A stretch of DNA of 64,000 nt, from positions 50,996,957 through 51,060,956 of the forward strand of contig OV884059.1 in NCBI GenBank assembly GCA_930367215.1, in the 5' to 3' direction. The translations under genes were made by a program, and so were the position numbers. The notes under the pieces are model-generated. The model had not been told where the DNA came from, ran no database searches, and worked only from the letters and a program-made list of their open reading frames with translations. Source of the DNA: Pollenia angustigena (taxonomy: Eukaryota > Arthropoda > Insecta > Diptera > Polleniidae). Shown here piece after piece: positions 1 through 13,500 of this stretch (its first letter is position 1; every line of letters begins with the position of its first letter).

Positions 1-1084
1 AAATCGTTAAATTTTTTAAATAATAATTGAATTTAGCTATAAATCGTCAAAAACCACCCGTTATTAAATAAAATTATTGAAATATAATGAAAAAACAAAA
101 AAAAAATCGCTAAATTTTTTAAATAATAATTGAATTTAGCTATAAGTCGCCTAAAACCAACCATTGTTAAATAAAATTATTGTTATATAATGAAAAAACA
201 ATAAAAAATCGAAAATTTTTTAAATAATAATTGAATTTAGCTATAAATCGCTAAAAACCACCCTTTTTTAAATAAAATTATTGAAATATAATGAAAAAAC
301 AATAAAAAATCGCTAAATTGTTTAACTAATAATTGAATTTAGCTATAAATCGCTAAAAACCACCAGTTTTAAATAAAATTATTGAAATATAACGAAAAAA
401 CAATAAAAATCGTAAATTTTTTTAAATAATAATTGAATTTAGCTATAAATCGCCAAAAACCACACTTTTTTAAATAAAATTATTGAAATATAATGAAAAA
501 ACAATAACAATCGCTAAATTTTTTAAATAATAATTGAATTTAGCTATAAATCGCTAAAAACCACCCTTTTTTAAATAAAGTTATTGAAATATAATGAAAA
601 AACAATAAAAATCGCAAAATTTTTTAAATAATAATTGAATTTAGCTATAAATCGCCAAAAACCACACTTTTTTAAATAAAATTATTGAAATATAATGAAA
701 AAACAATAAAAAATCGCTAAATTTTTTTTAAAAAATAATTCAATTTAGCTATAAATCGCTAAAAACCACCCTTTTTTAAATATATTTATAAAATAATAAT
801 TGAATTTAGCTATAAATCGCTAAAACCACCCTTTTTTAATTAAAATTATTGAAATATAATAAAACAAACAATAAAAAATTGCAAAATTTTTTAAATAATA
901 GTTGAATTTAGCTATAAATCGCCCAAAACCAACCATTTTTAAATAAAATTATTGTTATATAATGAACAAACAATAAAAAATCGCTAAATTTTTTAAATAA
1001 TAATTGAATTTAGCTATAAATCGCTAAAAACCACCCTTTTTTAAATAAAATTATTGAAATATAATGAAAAAACAATAAAAAATC

Positions 1085-2430
1085 GCTACATTTTTTAAAT
1101 AATAATTCGATTTAGCTATAAATCGCTAAAAACCACCCTTTTTTAAATAAAATTATTGAAAAATAATGAAAAAACAATAAAAAATCGCTAAATTGTTTAA
1201 GTAATAATTGAATTTAGCTATAAATCGCTAAAAACCACCCGTTATTAGATAAAATTATTGAAATAAAATGAAACAAACAATAAAAAATCGCTAAATTTTT
1301 TAAATAATAATTGAAATATAATGAATGAAATATAATGAAACACACAATAAAAAATCGCTAAATTTTTTAAAAAATTATTGAATTTAGCTATAAATCACCA
1401 AAAGCCACCCTTTTTTTAATAAAATTATTGAAATATAATGAAAAAACAATAAAAAATCGCTAAATTTTTTAAATAATAATTGAATTTTGCTATAAATCGC
1501 CAAAAACCACAATTTTTTAAATAAAATTATTGAAATATAATGAAAAAACAATAAAAAATCGCTACATTTTTTAAATAATAATTCAATTTAGCTATAAATC
1601 GCCAAAAACCACCCTTTTTTAAATAAAATTATTGAAAAATAATGAAAAAACAATAAAAAATCGCTAAATCGTTTAAGTAATAATTGAATTTAGCTATAAA
1701 TCGCTAAAAACCACCCGTTATTAGATAAAATTATTGAAATAAAATGAAACAAACAATAAAAAATCGCTAAATTTTTTAAATAATAATTGAAATATAATGA
1801 ATGAAATATAATGAAACACACAATAAAAAATCGCTAAATTTTTTAAAAAATTATTGAATTTAGCTATAAATCACCAAAAGCCACCCTTTTTTTAATAAAA
1901 TTATTGAAATATAATGAAAAAACAATAAAAAATCGCTAAATTTTTTAAATAATAATTGAATTTTGCTATAAATCGCCAAAAACCACAATTTTTTAAATAA
2001 AATTATTGAAATATAATGAAAAAACAATAAAAAATCGCTACATTTTTTAAATAATAATTCAATTTAGCTATAAATCGCCAAAAACCACCCTTTTTTAAAT
2101 AAAATTATTGAAAAATAATGAAAAAACAATAAAAAATCGCTAAATCGTTTAAGTAATAATTGAATTTAGCTATAAATCGCTAAAAACCACCCGTTATTAG
2201 ATAAAATTATTGAAATAAAATGAAACAAACAATAAAAAATCGCTAAATTTTTTAAATAATAATTGAAATATAACGAATGAAATATAATGAAACACACAAT
2301 AAAAAATCACTAATTTTTTAAAAAATTATTGAATTTAGCTATAAATCACCAAAAGCCACCCTTTTTTTAATAAAATTATTGAAATGTAATGAAAAAACAA
2401 TAAAAATCGCTGAATTTTTTAAATAATAAT
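1085..2430 (+). repeat. 476-bp higher-order repeat, about three copies
   Basis: Inside the 102-bp satellite a diagnostic block (GTTATTAGATAAAATTATTG, then a monomer truncated after TAATAATTGAAATATAATGA) recurs at 1241, 1717 and 2193, exactly 476 bp apart. Copies run about 1085-1560, 1561-2036 and 2037-2430; the third diverges near its end. They differ by only a few bases, for example GTTTAAG after AAATT versus AAATC, which indicates recent homogenisation by unequal exchange. Confidence 0.85.
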
Positions 2431-2889
2431 TGAATTTAGCTATAAATCGCTTAAAACCACCCTTTTTTAATTAAAATTATTGAAATATAATAAAACAAAC
2501 AATAAAAAATTGCAAAATTTTTTAAATAATAGTTGAATTTAGCTATAAATCGCCCAAAACCAACCATTTTTAAATAAAATTATTGTTATATAATGAACAA
2601 ACAATAAAAAATCGCTACATTTTTTAAATAATAATTGAATTTAGCTATAAATCGCCAAAAACCACCCTTTTTTAAATAAAATTGTTGAAATATAATGAAA
2701 AAACAATAAAAAATGTCTAAATTGCTTAACTAATAATTGAATTTAGCTATAAATCGCTAAAAACCACCCGTTATTAAATAAAATTATTGAAATATAATGA
2801 AAAAACAATAAAAAATCGCTAAATTGTTTAACTAGTAATTGAATATAGCTATAAATCGCCAAAAACCACCCTTTTTTAAATAAAATTAT

Positions 2890-5800
2890 TGAAATATAAT
2901 GAAAAAACAATAAAAAATCGCTAAATTGCTTAACTAATAATTGAATTTAGCTATAAATCGCTAAAAACCACCCGTTATTAAATAAAATTATTGAAATATA
3001 ATGAAAAAACAATAAAAACTCGCTAAATTGTTTAACTAGTAATTGAATTTAGCTATAAATCGCGAAAAACCACCCTTTATTAAATAAAATTATTGAAATA
3101 TAATGAAAAAACAATAAAAAATCGCTACATTTTTTAAATAATAATTGAATTTAGCTATAAATCGCCTAAAACCACCATTTTTTAAATAAAATTATTGAAA
3201 TATAATGAAAAAACAATAAAAAATCGCTAAATTGCTTAACTAATAATTGAATTTAGCTATAAATCGCTAAAAAACCACCCGTTATTAAATAAAATTATTG
3301 AAATATAATGAAAAAACAATAAAAAATCGCTAAATTGCTTAACTAATAATTGAATTTAGCTATAAATCGCTAAAACCACCCTTTTTTAATTAAAATTATT
3401 GAAATATAATAAAACAAACAATAAAAAATTGCAAAATTTTTTAAATAATAGTTGAATTTAGCTATAAATCGCCCAAAACCAACCATTTTTAAATAAAATT
3501 ATTGTTATATAATGAACAAACAATAAAAAATCGCTAAATTTTTTAAATAATAATTGAATTTAGCTATAAATCGCTAAAAACCACCCTTTTTTAAATAAAA
3601 TTATTGAAATATAATGAAAAAACAATAAAAAATCGCTACATTTTTTAAATAATAATTCAATTTAGCTATAAATCGCTAAAAACCACCCTTTTTTAAATAA
3701 AATTATTGAAAAATAATGAAAAAACAATAAAAAATCGCTAAATTGTTTAACTAATAATTGAATTTAGCTATAAATCGCTAAAAACCACCCGTTATTAGAT
3801 AAAATTATTGAAATAAAATGAAACAAACAATAAAAAATCGCTAAATTTTTAAATAATAATTGAATTTAGCTATAAATCGCCAAAAACCACCCTTTTTTAA
3901 ATAAAATTATTGAAAAATAATGAAAAAACAATAAAAAATCGCTAAATTGTTTAAGTAATAATTGAATTTAGCTATAAATCGCTAAAAACCACCCGTTATT
4001 AGATAAAATTATTGAAATAAAATGAAACAAACAATAAAAAATCGCTAAATTTTTTAAATAATAATTGAAATATAATGAATGAAATATAATGAAACACACA
4101 ATAAAAAATCGCTAAATTGTTTAACTAATAATTGAATTTAGCTATAAAGCACCAAAAACTACCCTTTTTTAAATAAAATTATTGAAATATAATGAAAAAA
4201 CAATAAACAATCGCTAAATTTTTTAAATAATAATTGAAATATAATGAATGAAATATAATGAAACACACAATAAAAAATCGCTAAATTTTTTAAAAAATTA
4301 TTGAATTTAGCTATAAATCACCAAAAGCCACCCTTTTTTTAATAAAATTATTGAAATATAATGAAAAAACAATAAAAATTTAAGGGAAAAACAATAAACA
4401 ATCGCTAAATTTTTTAAATAATAATTGAATTTTGTTATAAATCACCAAAAACCACCCTTGTTTAAATAAAATTATTGAAATATAATGAAAAAACAATAAA
4501 AATATAAGGAAAAAACAATAAACAATCGCAAAATTTTTTAAATAATAATTGAATTTTGCTATAAATCGCCAAAAACCACAATTTTTTAAATAAAATTATT
4601 GAAATATAATGAAACACACAATAAAAAATCGCAAATTTTTTTAAATAATAATTGAATTTTGCTATAAATCACCAAAAACCACCCTTTTTTAAATAAAATT
4701 ATTGAAATATTATGAAAAAACAATAAAAAATCCCTAAATTTTTTAAATAATAATTGAATTTAGCTATAAATCGCCTAAAACCATTCATTTTTAAATAAAA
4801 TTATTGAAATATATTGAAAAAACAATAAAAATCGCTAAATTGCTTAATTAATAATTGAATTTAGCTATAAATCGCTAAAAACCACCCGTTATTAAATAAA
4901 ATTATTGAAATATAATGAAAAAACAATAAAAACTCGCTAAATTGTTTAACTAGTAATTGAATTTAGCTATAAATCGCGAAAAACCACCCTTTATTAAATA
5001 AAATTATTGAAATATAATGAAAAAACAATAAAAAATCGCTACATTTTTTAAATAATAATTGAATTTAGCTATAAATCGCCTAAAACCACCATTTTTTAAA
5101 TAAAATTATTGAAATATAATGAAAAAACAATAAAAAATCGCTAAATTGCTTAACTAATAATTGAATTTAACTATAAATCGCTAAAAAACCACCCGTTATT
5201 AAATAAAATTATTGAAATATAATGAAAAAACAATAAAAAATCGCTAAATTGCTTAACTAATAATTGAATTTAGCTATAAATCGCTAAAAACCACCCGTTA
5301 TTAAATAAAATTATTGAAATATAATGAAAAAACAATAAAAACTCGCTAAATTGTTTAACTAGTAATTGAATTTAGCTATAAATCGCGAAAAACCACCCTT
5401 TATTAAATAAAATTATTGAAATATAATGAAAAAACAATAAAAAATCGCTACATTTTTTAAATAATAATTGAATTTAGCTATAAATCGCCTAAAACCACCC
5501 TTTTTTAAATAAAATTATTGAAATATAATGAAAAAAACAATAAAAAATCGCTAAATTGCTTAACTAATAATTAAATTTAGCTATAAATCGCTAAAAAACC
5601 ACCCGTTATTAAATAAAATTATTGAAATATAATGAAAAAACAATAAAAAATCGCTAAATTGCTTAACTAATAATTGAATTTAGCTATAAATCGCTAAAAC
5701 CACCCTTTTTTAATTAAAATTATTGAAATATAATAAAACAAACAATAAAAAATTGCAAAATTTTTTAAATAATAGTTGAATTTAGCTATAAATCGCCCAA

Positions 5801-7540
5801 AACCAACCATTTTTAAATAAAATTATTGTTATATAATGAACAAACAATAAAAAATCGCTAAATTTTTTAAATAATAATTGAATTTAGCTATAAATCGCTA
5901 AAAACCACCCTTTTTTAAATAAAATTATTGAAATATAATGAAAAAACAATAAAAAATCGCTACATTTTTTAAATAATAATTCAATTTAGCTATAAATCGC
6001 TAAAAACCACCCTTTTTTAAATAAAATTATTGAAAAATAATGAAAAAACAATAAAAAATCGCTAAATTGTTTAACTAATAATTGAATTTAGCTATAAATC
6101 GCTAAAAACCACCCGTTATTAGATAAAATTATTGAAATAAAATGAAACAAACAATAAAAAATCGCTAAATTTTTAAATAATAATTGAATTTAGCTATAAA
6201 TCGCCAAAAACCACCCTTTTTTAAATAAAATTATTGAAAAATAATGAAAAAACAATAAAAAATCGCTAAATTGTTTAAGTAATAATTGAATTTAGCTATA
6301 AATCGCTAAAAACCACCCGTTATTAGATAAAATTATTGAAATAAAATGAAACAAACAATAAAAAATCGCTAAATTTTTTAAATAATAATTGAAATATAAT
6401 GAATGAAATATAATGAAACACACAATAAAAAATCGCTAAATTGTTTAACTAATAATTGAATTTAGCTATAAAGCACCAAAAACTACCCTTTTTTAAATAA
6501 AATTATTGAAATATAATGAAAAAACAATAAACAATCGCTAAATTTTTTAAATAATAATTGAAATATAATGAATGAAATATAATGAAACACACAATAAAAA
6601 ATCGCTAAATTTTTTAAAAAATTATTGAATTTAGCTATAAATCACCAAAAGCCACCCTTTTTTTAATAAAATTATTGAAATATAATGAAAAAACAATAAA
6701 AATTTAAGGGAAAAACAATAAACAATCGCTAAATTTTTTAAATAATAATTGAGTTTTGTTATAAATCACCAAAAACCACCCTTGTTTAAATAAAATTATT
6801 GAAATATAATGAAAAAACAATAAAAATATAAGGAAAAAACAATAAACAATCGCTAAATTTTTTAAATAATAATTGAATTTTGCTATAAATCACCAAAAAC
6901 CACAATTTTTTAAATTAAAATTTTGAAATATAATGAAACACACAATAAAAAATCGCAAATTTTTTTAAATAATAATTGAATTTTGCTATAAATCACCAAA
7001 AACCACCCTTTTTTAAATAAAATTATTGAAATATAATGAAAAAACAATAAAAAATCCCTAAATTTTTTAAATAATAATTGAATTTAGCTATAAATCGCCT
7101 AAAACCATTCATTTTTAAATAAAATTATTGAAATATATTGAAAAAACAATAAAAATCGCTAAATTGCTTAATTAATAATTGAATTTAGCTATAAATCGCT
7201 AAAAACCACCCGTTATTAAATAAAATTATTGAAATATAATGAAAAAACAATAAAAACTCGCTAAATTGTTTAACTAGTAATTGAATTTAGCTATAAATCG
7301 CGAAAAACCACCCTTTATTAAATAAAATTATTGAAATATAATGAAAAAACAATAAAAAATCGCTTCATTTTTTAAATAATAATTGAATTTAGCTATAAAT
7401 CGCCTAAAACCACCCTTTTATAAATAAAATTATTGAAATATAATGAAAAAACAATAAAAAATCGCTAAATTGCTTAACTAATAATTGAATTTAGCTATAA
7501 ATCACTAAAAACCACCCGTTATTAAATAAAATTATTGAAA
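2890..7540 (+). repeat. 2.32-kb higher-order repeat, two tandem copies
   Basis: The stretch from ~2890 to 5213 is repeated at ~5214 to 7540 with an offset of 2324 bp (about 23 monomers). Checked anchors are the TTTTTTAATTAAAATTATTG variant at ~3385/5709, the AATTGTTATATAATGAACAA variant, the AAAGCACCAAAAACTACCC variant (~4147/6471), the AATTTAAGGGAAAAACAATA variant (~4378/6702) and the ACTCGCTAAATTG variant (~4932/7256). Differences are isolated substitutions and small indels. Parts of the unit also occur singly near 800-960 and 2460-2600. Confidence 0.85.
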
Positions 7541-10500
7541 TATAATGAAAAAACAATAAAAAATCGCTAAATTGTTTAACTAGTAATTGAATTTAGCTAT
7601 AAATCGCCAAAAACCACCCTTTTTTAAATAAAATTATTGAAATATAATGAAAAAACAATAAAAAATCGCTAAATTTTTGTAATAAAATTATTGAAATATA
7701 ATGAAAAAACAATAAAAAATCGCTACATTTTTCAAATAATAATTGAATTTAGCTATAAATCGCCAAAAACCACCCTTTTTTAAATAAAATTATTGAAATA
7801 TAATGAAAAAACAATAAAAAATCGCTAAATTTTTTAAATTAAATTTTTGAAATATAATGAAAAAACAATAAAAAATCGCTACATTTTTCAAATAATAATT
7901 GAATTTAGCTATAAATCGCCAAAAACCACCCTTTTTTAAATAAAATTATTGAAATATAATGAAAAAACAATAAAAAATCGCAAACTTTTTAAAAAAAATA
8001 TTTGAATTTAGCTATAAATCGCCTAAAACCACTCATTTTTAAATAAAATTATTGAAATATAATGAAAAAACAATAAAAATCGCAAAATTTTTTAAATAAT
8101 AATTGAATTTAGCTATAAATCGCTTAAAACCACCCTTTTTTTAATAAAATTATTGAAATATAATGAAAAACAATAAAAAATCACTAAATTTTTTAAATAA
8201 AATTATTGAAATATAATGAAAAAACAATAAAAAATCGCTACATTTTTTAAATAATAATTGAATTTAGCTATAAATCGCCAAAAACCACCCTTTTTTAAAT
8301 AAAATTATTGAAATATAATGAAAAAACAATAAAAAATCGCTAAATTGCTTAACTAATAATTGAATTTAGCTATAAATCGCTAAAAACCACCCGTTATTAA
8401 ATAAAATTATTGAAATTTAATGAAAAAACAATAAAAAAATCGCTAAATTGTTTAACTAGTAATTGAATTTAGCTATAAATCGCCAAAAACCACCCTTTTT
8501 TAAATAAAATTATTGAAATATAATGAAAAAACAATAAAACATCGCTACATTTTTTAAATAATAATTGAATTTAGCTATAAATCGCCTAAAACCACCCTTT
8601 TTTAAATAAAATTATTGAAATATAATGAAAAAACAATAAAAAATCGCTACATTTTTTAAATAATAATTGAATTTAGCTATAAATCGCCTAAAACCACCCT
8701 TTTTTAAATAAAATTATTGAAATATAATGAAAAAACAATAAAAATCGCAAAATTTTTTAAATAATAATTGAATTTAGCTATAAATCGCTAAAAACCCCCC
8801 TTTTTTAAATAAAATTATTGAAATATGATAAAAAAAAATCGCTAAATAATTGAATTTAGCTATAAATCGCTAAAAACCACCCTTTTTTTAATAAAATTAT
8901 TGAAATATAATGAAAAACAATAAAAAATCACTAAATTTTTTAAATAAAATTATTGAAATATAATGAAAAAACAATAAAAAATCGCTAAATTTTTTAAATA
9001 ATAATTGAATTTAGCTATAAATCGCCAAAAACCACCCTTTTTTAAATAAAATTATTGAAATATAATGAAAAAACAATAAAAAATCGCTTAATTGTTTAAC
9101 TAATAATTGAATTTAGCTATAAATCGCTAAAAACCACCCGTTATTAAATAATATTATTGAAATATAATGAAAAAACAATAAAAAATCGCTAAATTGTTTA
9201 ACTAGTAATTGAATTTAGCTATAAATCGCCAAAAACCACCCTTTTTTAAATAAAATTATTGAAATATAATGAAAAAACAATAAAAAATCGCTACATTTTT
9301 TAAATAATAATTGAATTTAGCTATAAATCGCCTAAAACCACCCTTTTTTAAATAAAATTATTGAAATATAATGAAAAAACAATAAAAAATCGCTACATTT
9401 TTTAAATAATAATTGAATTTAGCTATAAATCGCCAAAAACCACCCTTTTTTAAATAAAATTATTGAAATATAATGAAAAAACAATAAAAAATCGCTACAT
9501 TTTTTAAATAATAATTGAATTTAGCTATAAATCGCCTAAAACCACCCTTTTTTAAATAAAATTTTTGAAATAAAATGAAAAAACAATAAAAAATCGCTAA
9601 ATTGCTTAACTTATAATTGAATTTAGCTATAAATCGCTAAAAACCACCCGTTATTAAATAAAATTATTGAAATATAATGAAAAAACAATAAAAAATTTCT
9701 AAATTGTTTAACTAGTAATTGAATTTAGCTATAAATCGCCAAAAAACACCCTTTTTTAAATAAAATTATTGAAATATAACGGAAAAACAATAAAAAATCG
9801 CTACATTTTTCAATAAATAAAATTATTGAAATATAATGAAAAAACAATAAAAAATCGCTAAATTTTTTAAATAAAATTATTGAAATAAAATGAAAAAACA
9901 ATAAAAAATCGCTACATTTTTCAAATAATAATTGAATTTAGCTATAAATCGCCAAAAACCACCCTTTTTTAAATAAAATTATTGAAATATAATGAAAAAA
10001 CAATAAAAAATCGCTACATTTTTTAAATTATAATTGAATTTAGCTATAAATCGCCAAAATATATATATATATTGAAATATAATGAAAAAACAATAAAAAA
10101 TCGCTACATTTTCAAATAATAATTGAATTTAGCTATAAATCGCCAAAAACCACCCTTTTTTAAATAAAATTATTGAAATATAATGAAAAAACAATAAAAA
10201 ATCGCTAAATTTTTTAAATAAAATTATTGAAATATAATGAAAAAACAATACAAAATCGCTACATTTTTCAAACAATAATTGAATTTAGCTATAAATCGCC
10301 AAAAACCACCCTTTTTTAAATAAAATTATTGAAATATAATGAAAAAACAATTAAAAAATCGCTAAATTTTTTAGATAAAATTATTGAAATATAATGAAAA
10401 AACAATAAAAAATCGCTACATTTTTCAAATAATAATTGAATTTAGCTATAAATCGCCAAAAACCACCCTTTTTTAAATAAAATTATTGAAATATAATGAA

Positions 10501-13500
10501 AAAACAATAAAAAATCGCAAAATTTTTTAAATAAAATTATTGAAATATAATGCAAAAACAATAAAAATATAAGGAAAAAACAATAAACAATCGCTAATTT
10601 TTTTAAATAATAATTGAATTTTGCTATAAATCGCCAAAAACCACAATTTTTTAAATAAAATTATTGAAATATAATGAAACACACAATAAAAAATCGCAAA
10701 TTTTTTTAAATAATAATTGAATTTTGCTATAAATCAACAAAAACCACACTTTTTTAAATAAAATTATTGAAATATAATGAAAAAACAATAAAAAATCCCT
10801 AAATTTTTTAAATAATAATTGAATTTAGCTATAAAGCACCAAAAACCACCCATTTTTAAATAAAATTATTGAAATATAATGAAAAAACAAAAAAAATATA
10901 ATGAAAAAACAATAAACAATCGCTAAATTTTTTAAATAATAATTGAATTTTGCTATAAATCGCCAAAAACCACAATTTTTTAAATAAAATTATTGAAATA
11001 TAATGAAACACACAATAAAAAATCGCTAAATTTTTTAAATAATAATTGAATTTAGCTATAAATCACCAAAAGCCACCCTTTTTTTAATAAAATTATTGAA
11101 ATATAATGAAAAAACAATAAAAAATCGCTAAATTTTTTAAATAATAATTGAATTTAGCTATAAAGCACCAAAAACTACCCTTTTTTAAATAAAATTATTA
11201 AAATATAATGAAAAAACAATAAACAATCGCTAAATTTTTTAAATAATAATTGAATTTTGCTATAAATCGCCAAAAACCACAATTTTTTAAATAAAATTAT
11301 TGAAATATAATGAAACACACAATACAAAATCGCTAAATTTTTTAAAAAATTATTGAATTTAGCTATAAATCACCAAAAGCCACCCTTTTTTTAATAAAAT
11401 TATTGAAATATAATTAAAAAACAATAAAAATATAAGGAAAAAACAATAAACAATAGCTAAGTTTTTTAAATAATAATTGAATTTTGCTATAAATCGCCAA
11501 AAACCACAATTTTTTAAATAAAATTATTAAAATATAATGAAACAAACAATAAACAATCGCTAAATTTTTTAAATAATAATTGAATTTAGCTATAAATCAC
11601 CAAAAACCACCCTTTTTTAAATAAAATTATTAAAATATAATGAAACAAACAATAAAAAATCGCTAAATTTTTAAAATAATAATTGAATTTAGCTATAAAT
11701 CACCAAAAACCACCCTTGTTTAAATAAAATTATTGAAATATAATAAAAAAACAATAAAAATATAAGGAAAAAACAATAAACAATCGCTAAATTTTTTAAA
11801 CAATAATTGAATTTTGCTATAAATCGCCAAAAACCACAATTTTTTAAATAAAATTATTGAAATATAATGAAACACACAATAAAAAATCGCTAACTTTTTA
11901 AAATAATAATTGAATTTAGCTATAAATCACCAAAAACCACCCTTTTTTAAATAAAATTATTAAAATATAATGAAACAAACAATAAAAAATCGCTAAATTT
12001 TTAAAATAATAATTGAATTTAGCTATAAATCACCAAAAACCACCCTTGTTTAAATAAAATTATTGAAATATAATGAAAAAACAAAAAAAATATAATGAAA
12101 AAACAATAAACAATCGCTAAATTTTTTAAATAATAATTGAATTTTGCTATAAATCACCAAAAACCACCCTTTTTTTAAATAAAATTATTGAAATATAATG
12201 AAAAAACAATAAAAAATCGCTAAATTTTTTAAATAATAATTGAATTTAGCTATAAAGCACCAAAAACTACCCTTTTTTAAATAAAATTATTGAAATATAA
12301 AGAAAAAACAATAAAAATATAATGAAAAAACAATAAACAATCGCTAATTTTTTTAAATAATAATTGAATTTAGCTATAAATCGCCAAAGACCACAATTTT
12401 TTAAATAAAATTATTGAAATATAATGAAACACACAATAAAAAATCGCTAAATTTTTTAAAAAATTATTGAATTTAGCTATAAATCACCAAAAACCACCCT
12501 TTTTTAAATAAAATTATTAAAATATAATGAAACAAACAATAAAAAATCGCTAAATTTTTAAAATAATAATTGAATTTAGCTATAAATCACCAAAAACCAC
12601 CCTTGTTTAAATAAAATTATTGAAATATAATGAAAAAACAATAAAAATATAAGGAAAAAACAATAAACAATCGCTAAATTTTTTAAATAATAATTGAATT
12701 TTGCTATAAATCGCCAAAAATCACAATTTTTTGAATAAAATTATTGAAATATAATGAAACACACAATAAAAAATCGCTAAATTTTTTAAATAATAATTGA
12801 ATTTAGCTATAAATCACCAAAAACCATCCTTCTTTAAATAAAATTATTGAAATATAATGAAACAAACAATAAAAAATCGCTAATTTTTAAAATAATAATT
12901 GAATTTAGCTATAAATCACCAAAAACCACCCTTTTTTAAATAAAATTATTGAAATATAATGAAAAAACAATAAAAAATCGCTAAATTTTTTAAATAATAA
13001 TTGAATTTAGCTATAAATCACCAAAAACCACCCTTTTTTAAATAAAATTATTAAAATATAATGAAACAAACAATAAAAAATCGCTAATTTTTAAAATAAT
13101 AATTGAATTTAGCTATAAATCACCAAAAACCACCCTTTTTTAAATAAAATTATTAAAATATAATGAAACAAACAATAAAAAATCGCTAAATTTTTAAAAT
13201 AATAATTGAATTTAGCTATAAATCACCAAAAACCACCCTTGTTTAAATAAAATTATTGAAATATAATGAAAAAACAATAAAAATATAAGGAAAAAACAAT
13301 AAACAATCGCTAAATTTTTTAAATAATAATTGAATTTTGCTATAAATCACCAAAAACCACCCTTTTTTAAATAAAATTATTGAAATATAATGAAAAAACA
13401 ATAAAAAATCGCTACATTTTTCAAATAATAATTGAATTTAGCTATAAATCGCCAAAAACCACCCTTTTTTAAATAAAAGGATTGAAATATATGAAAAAAC

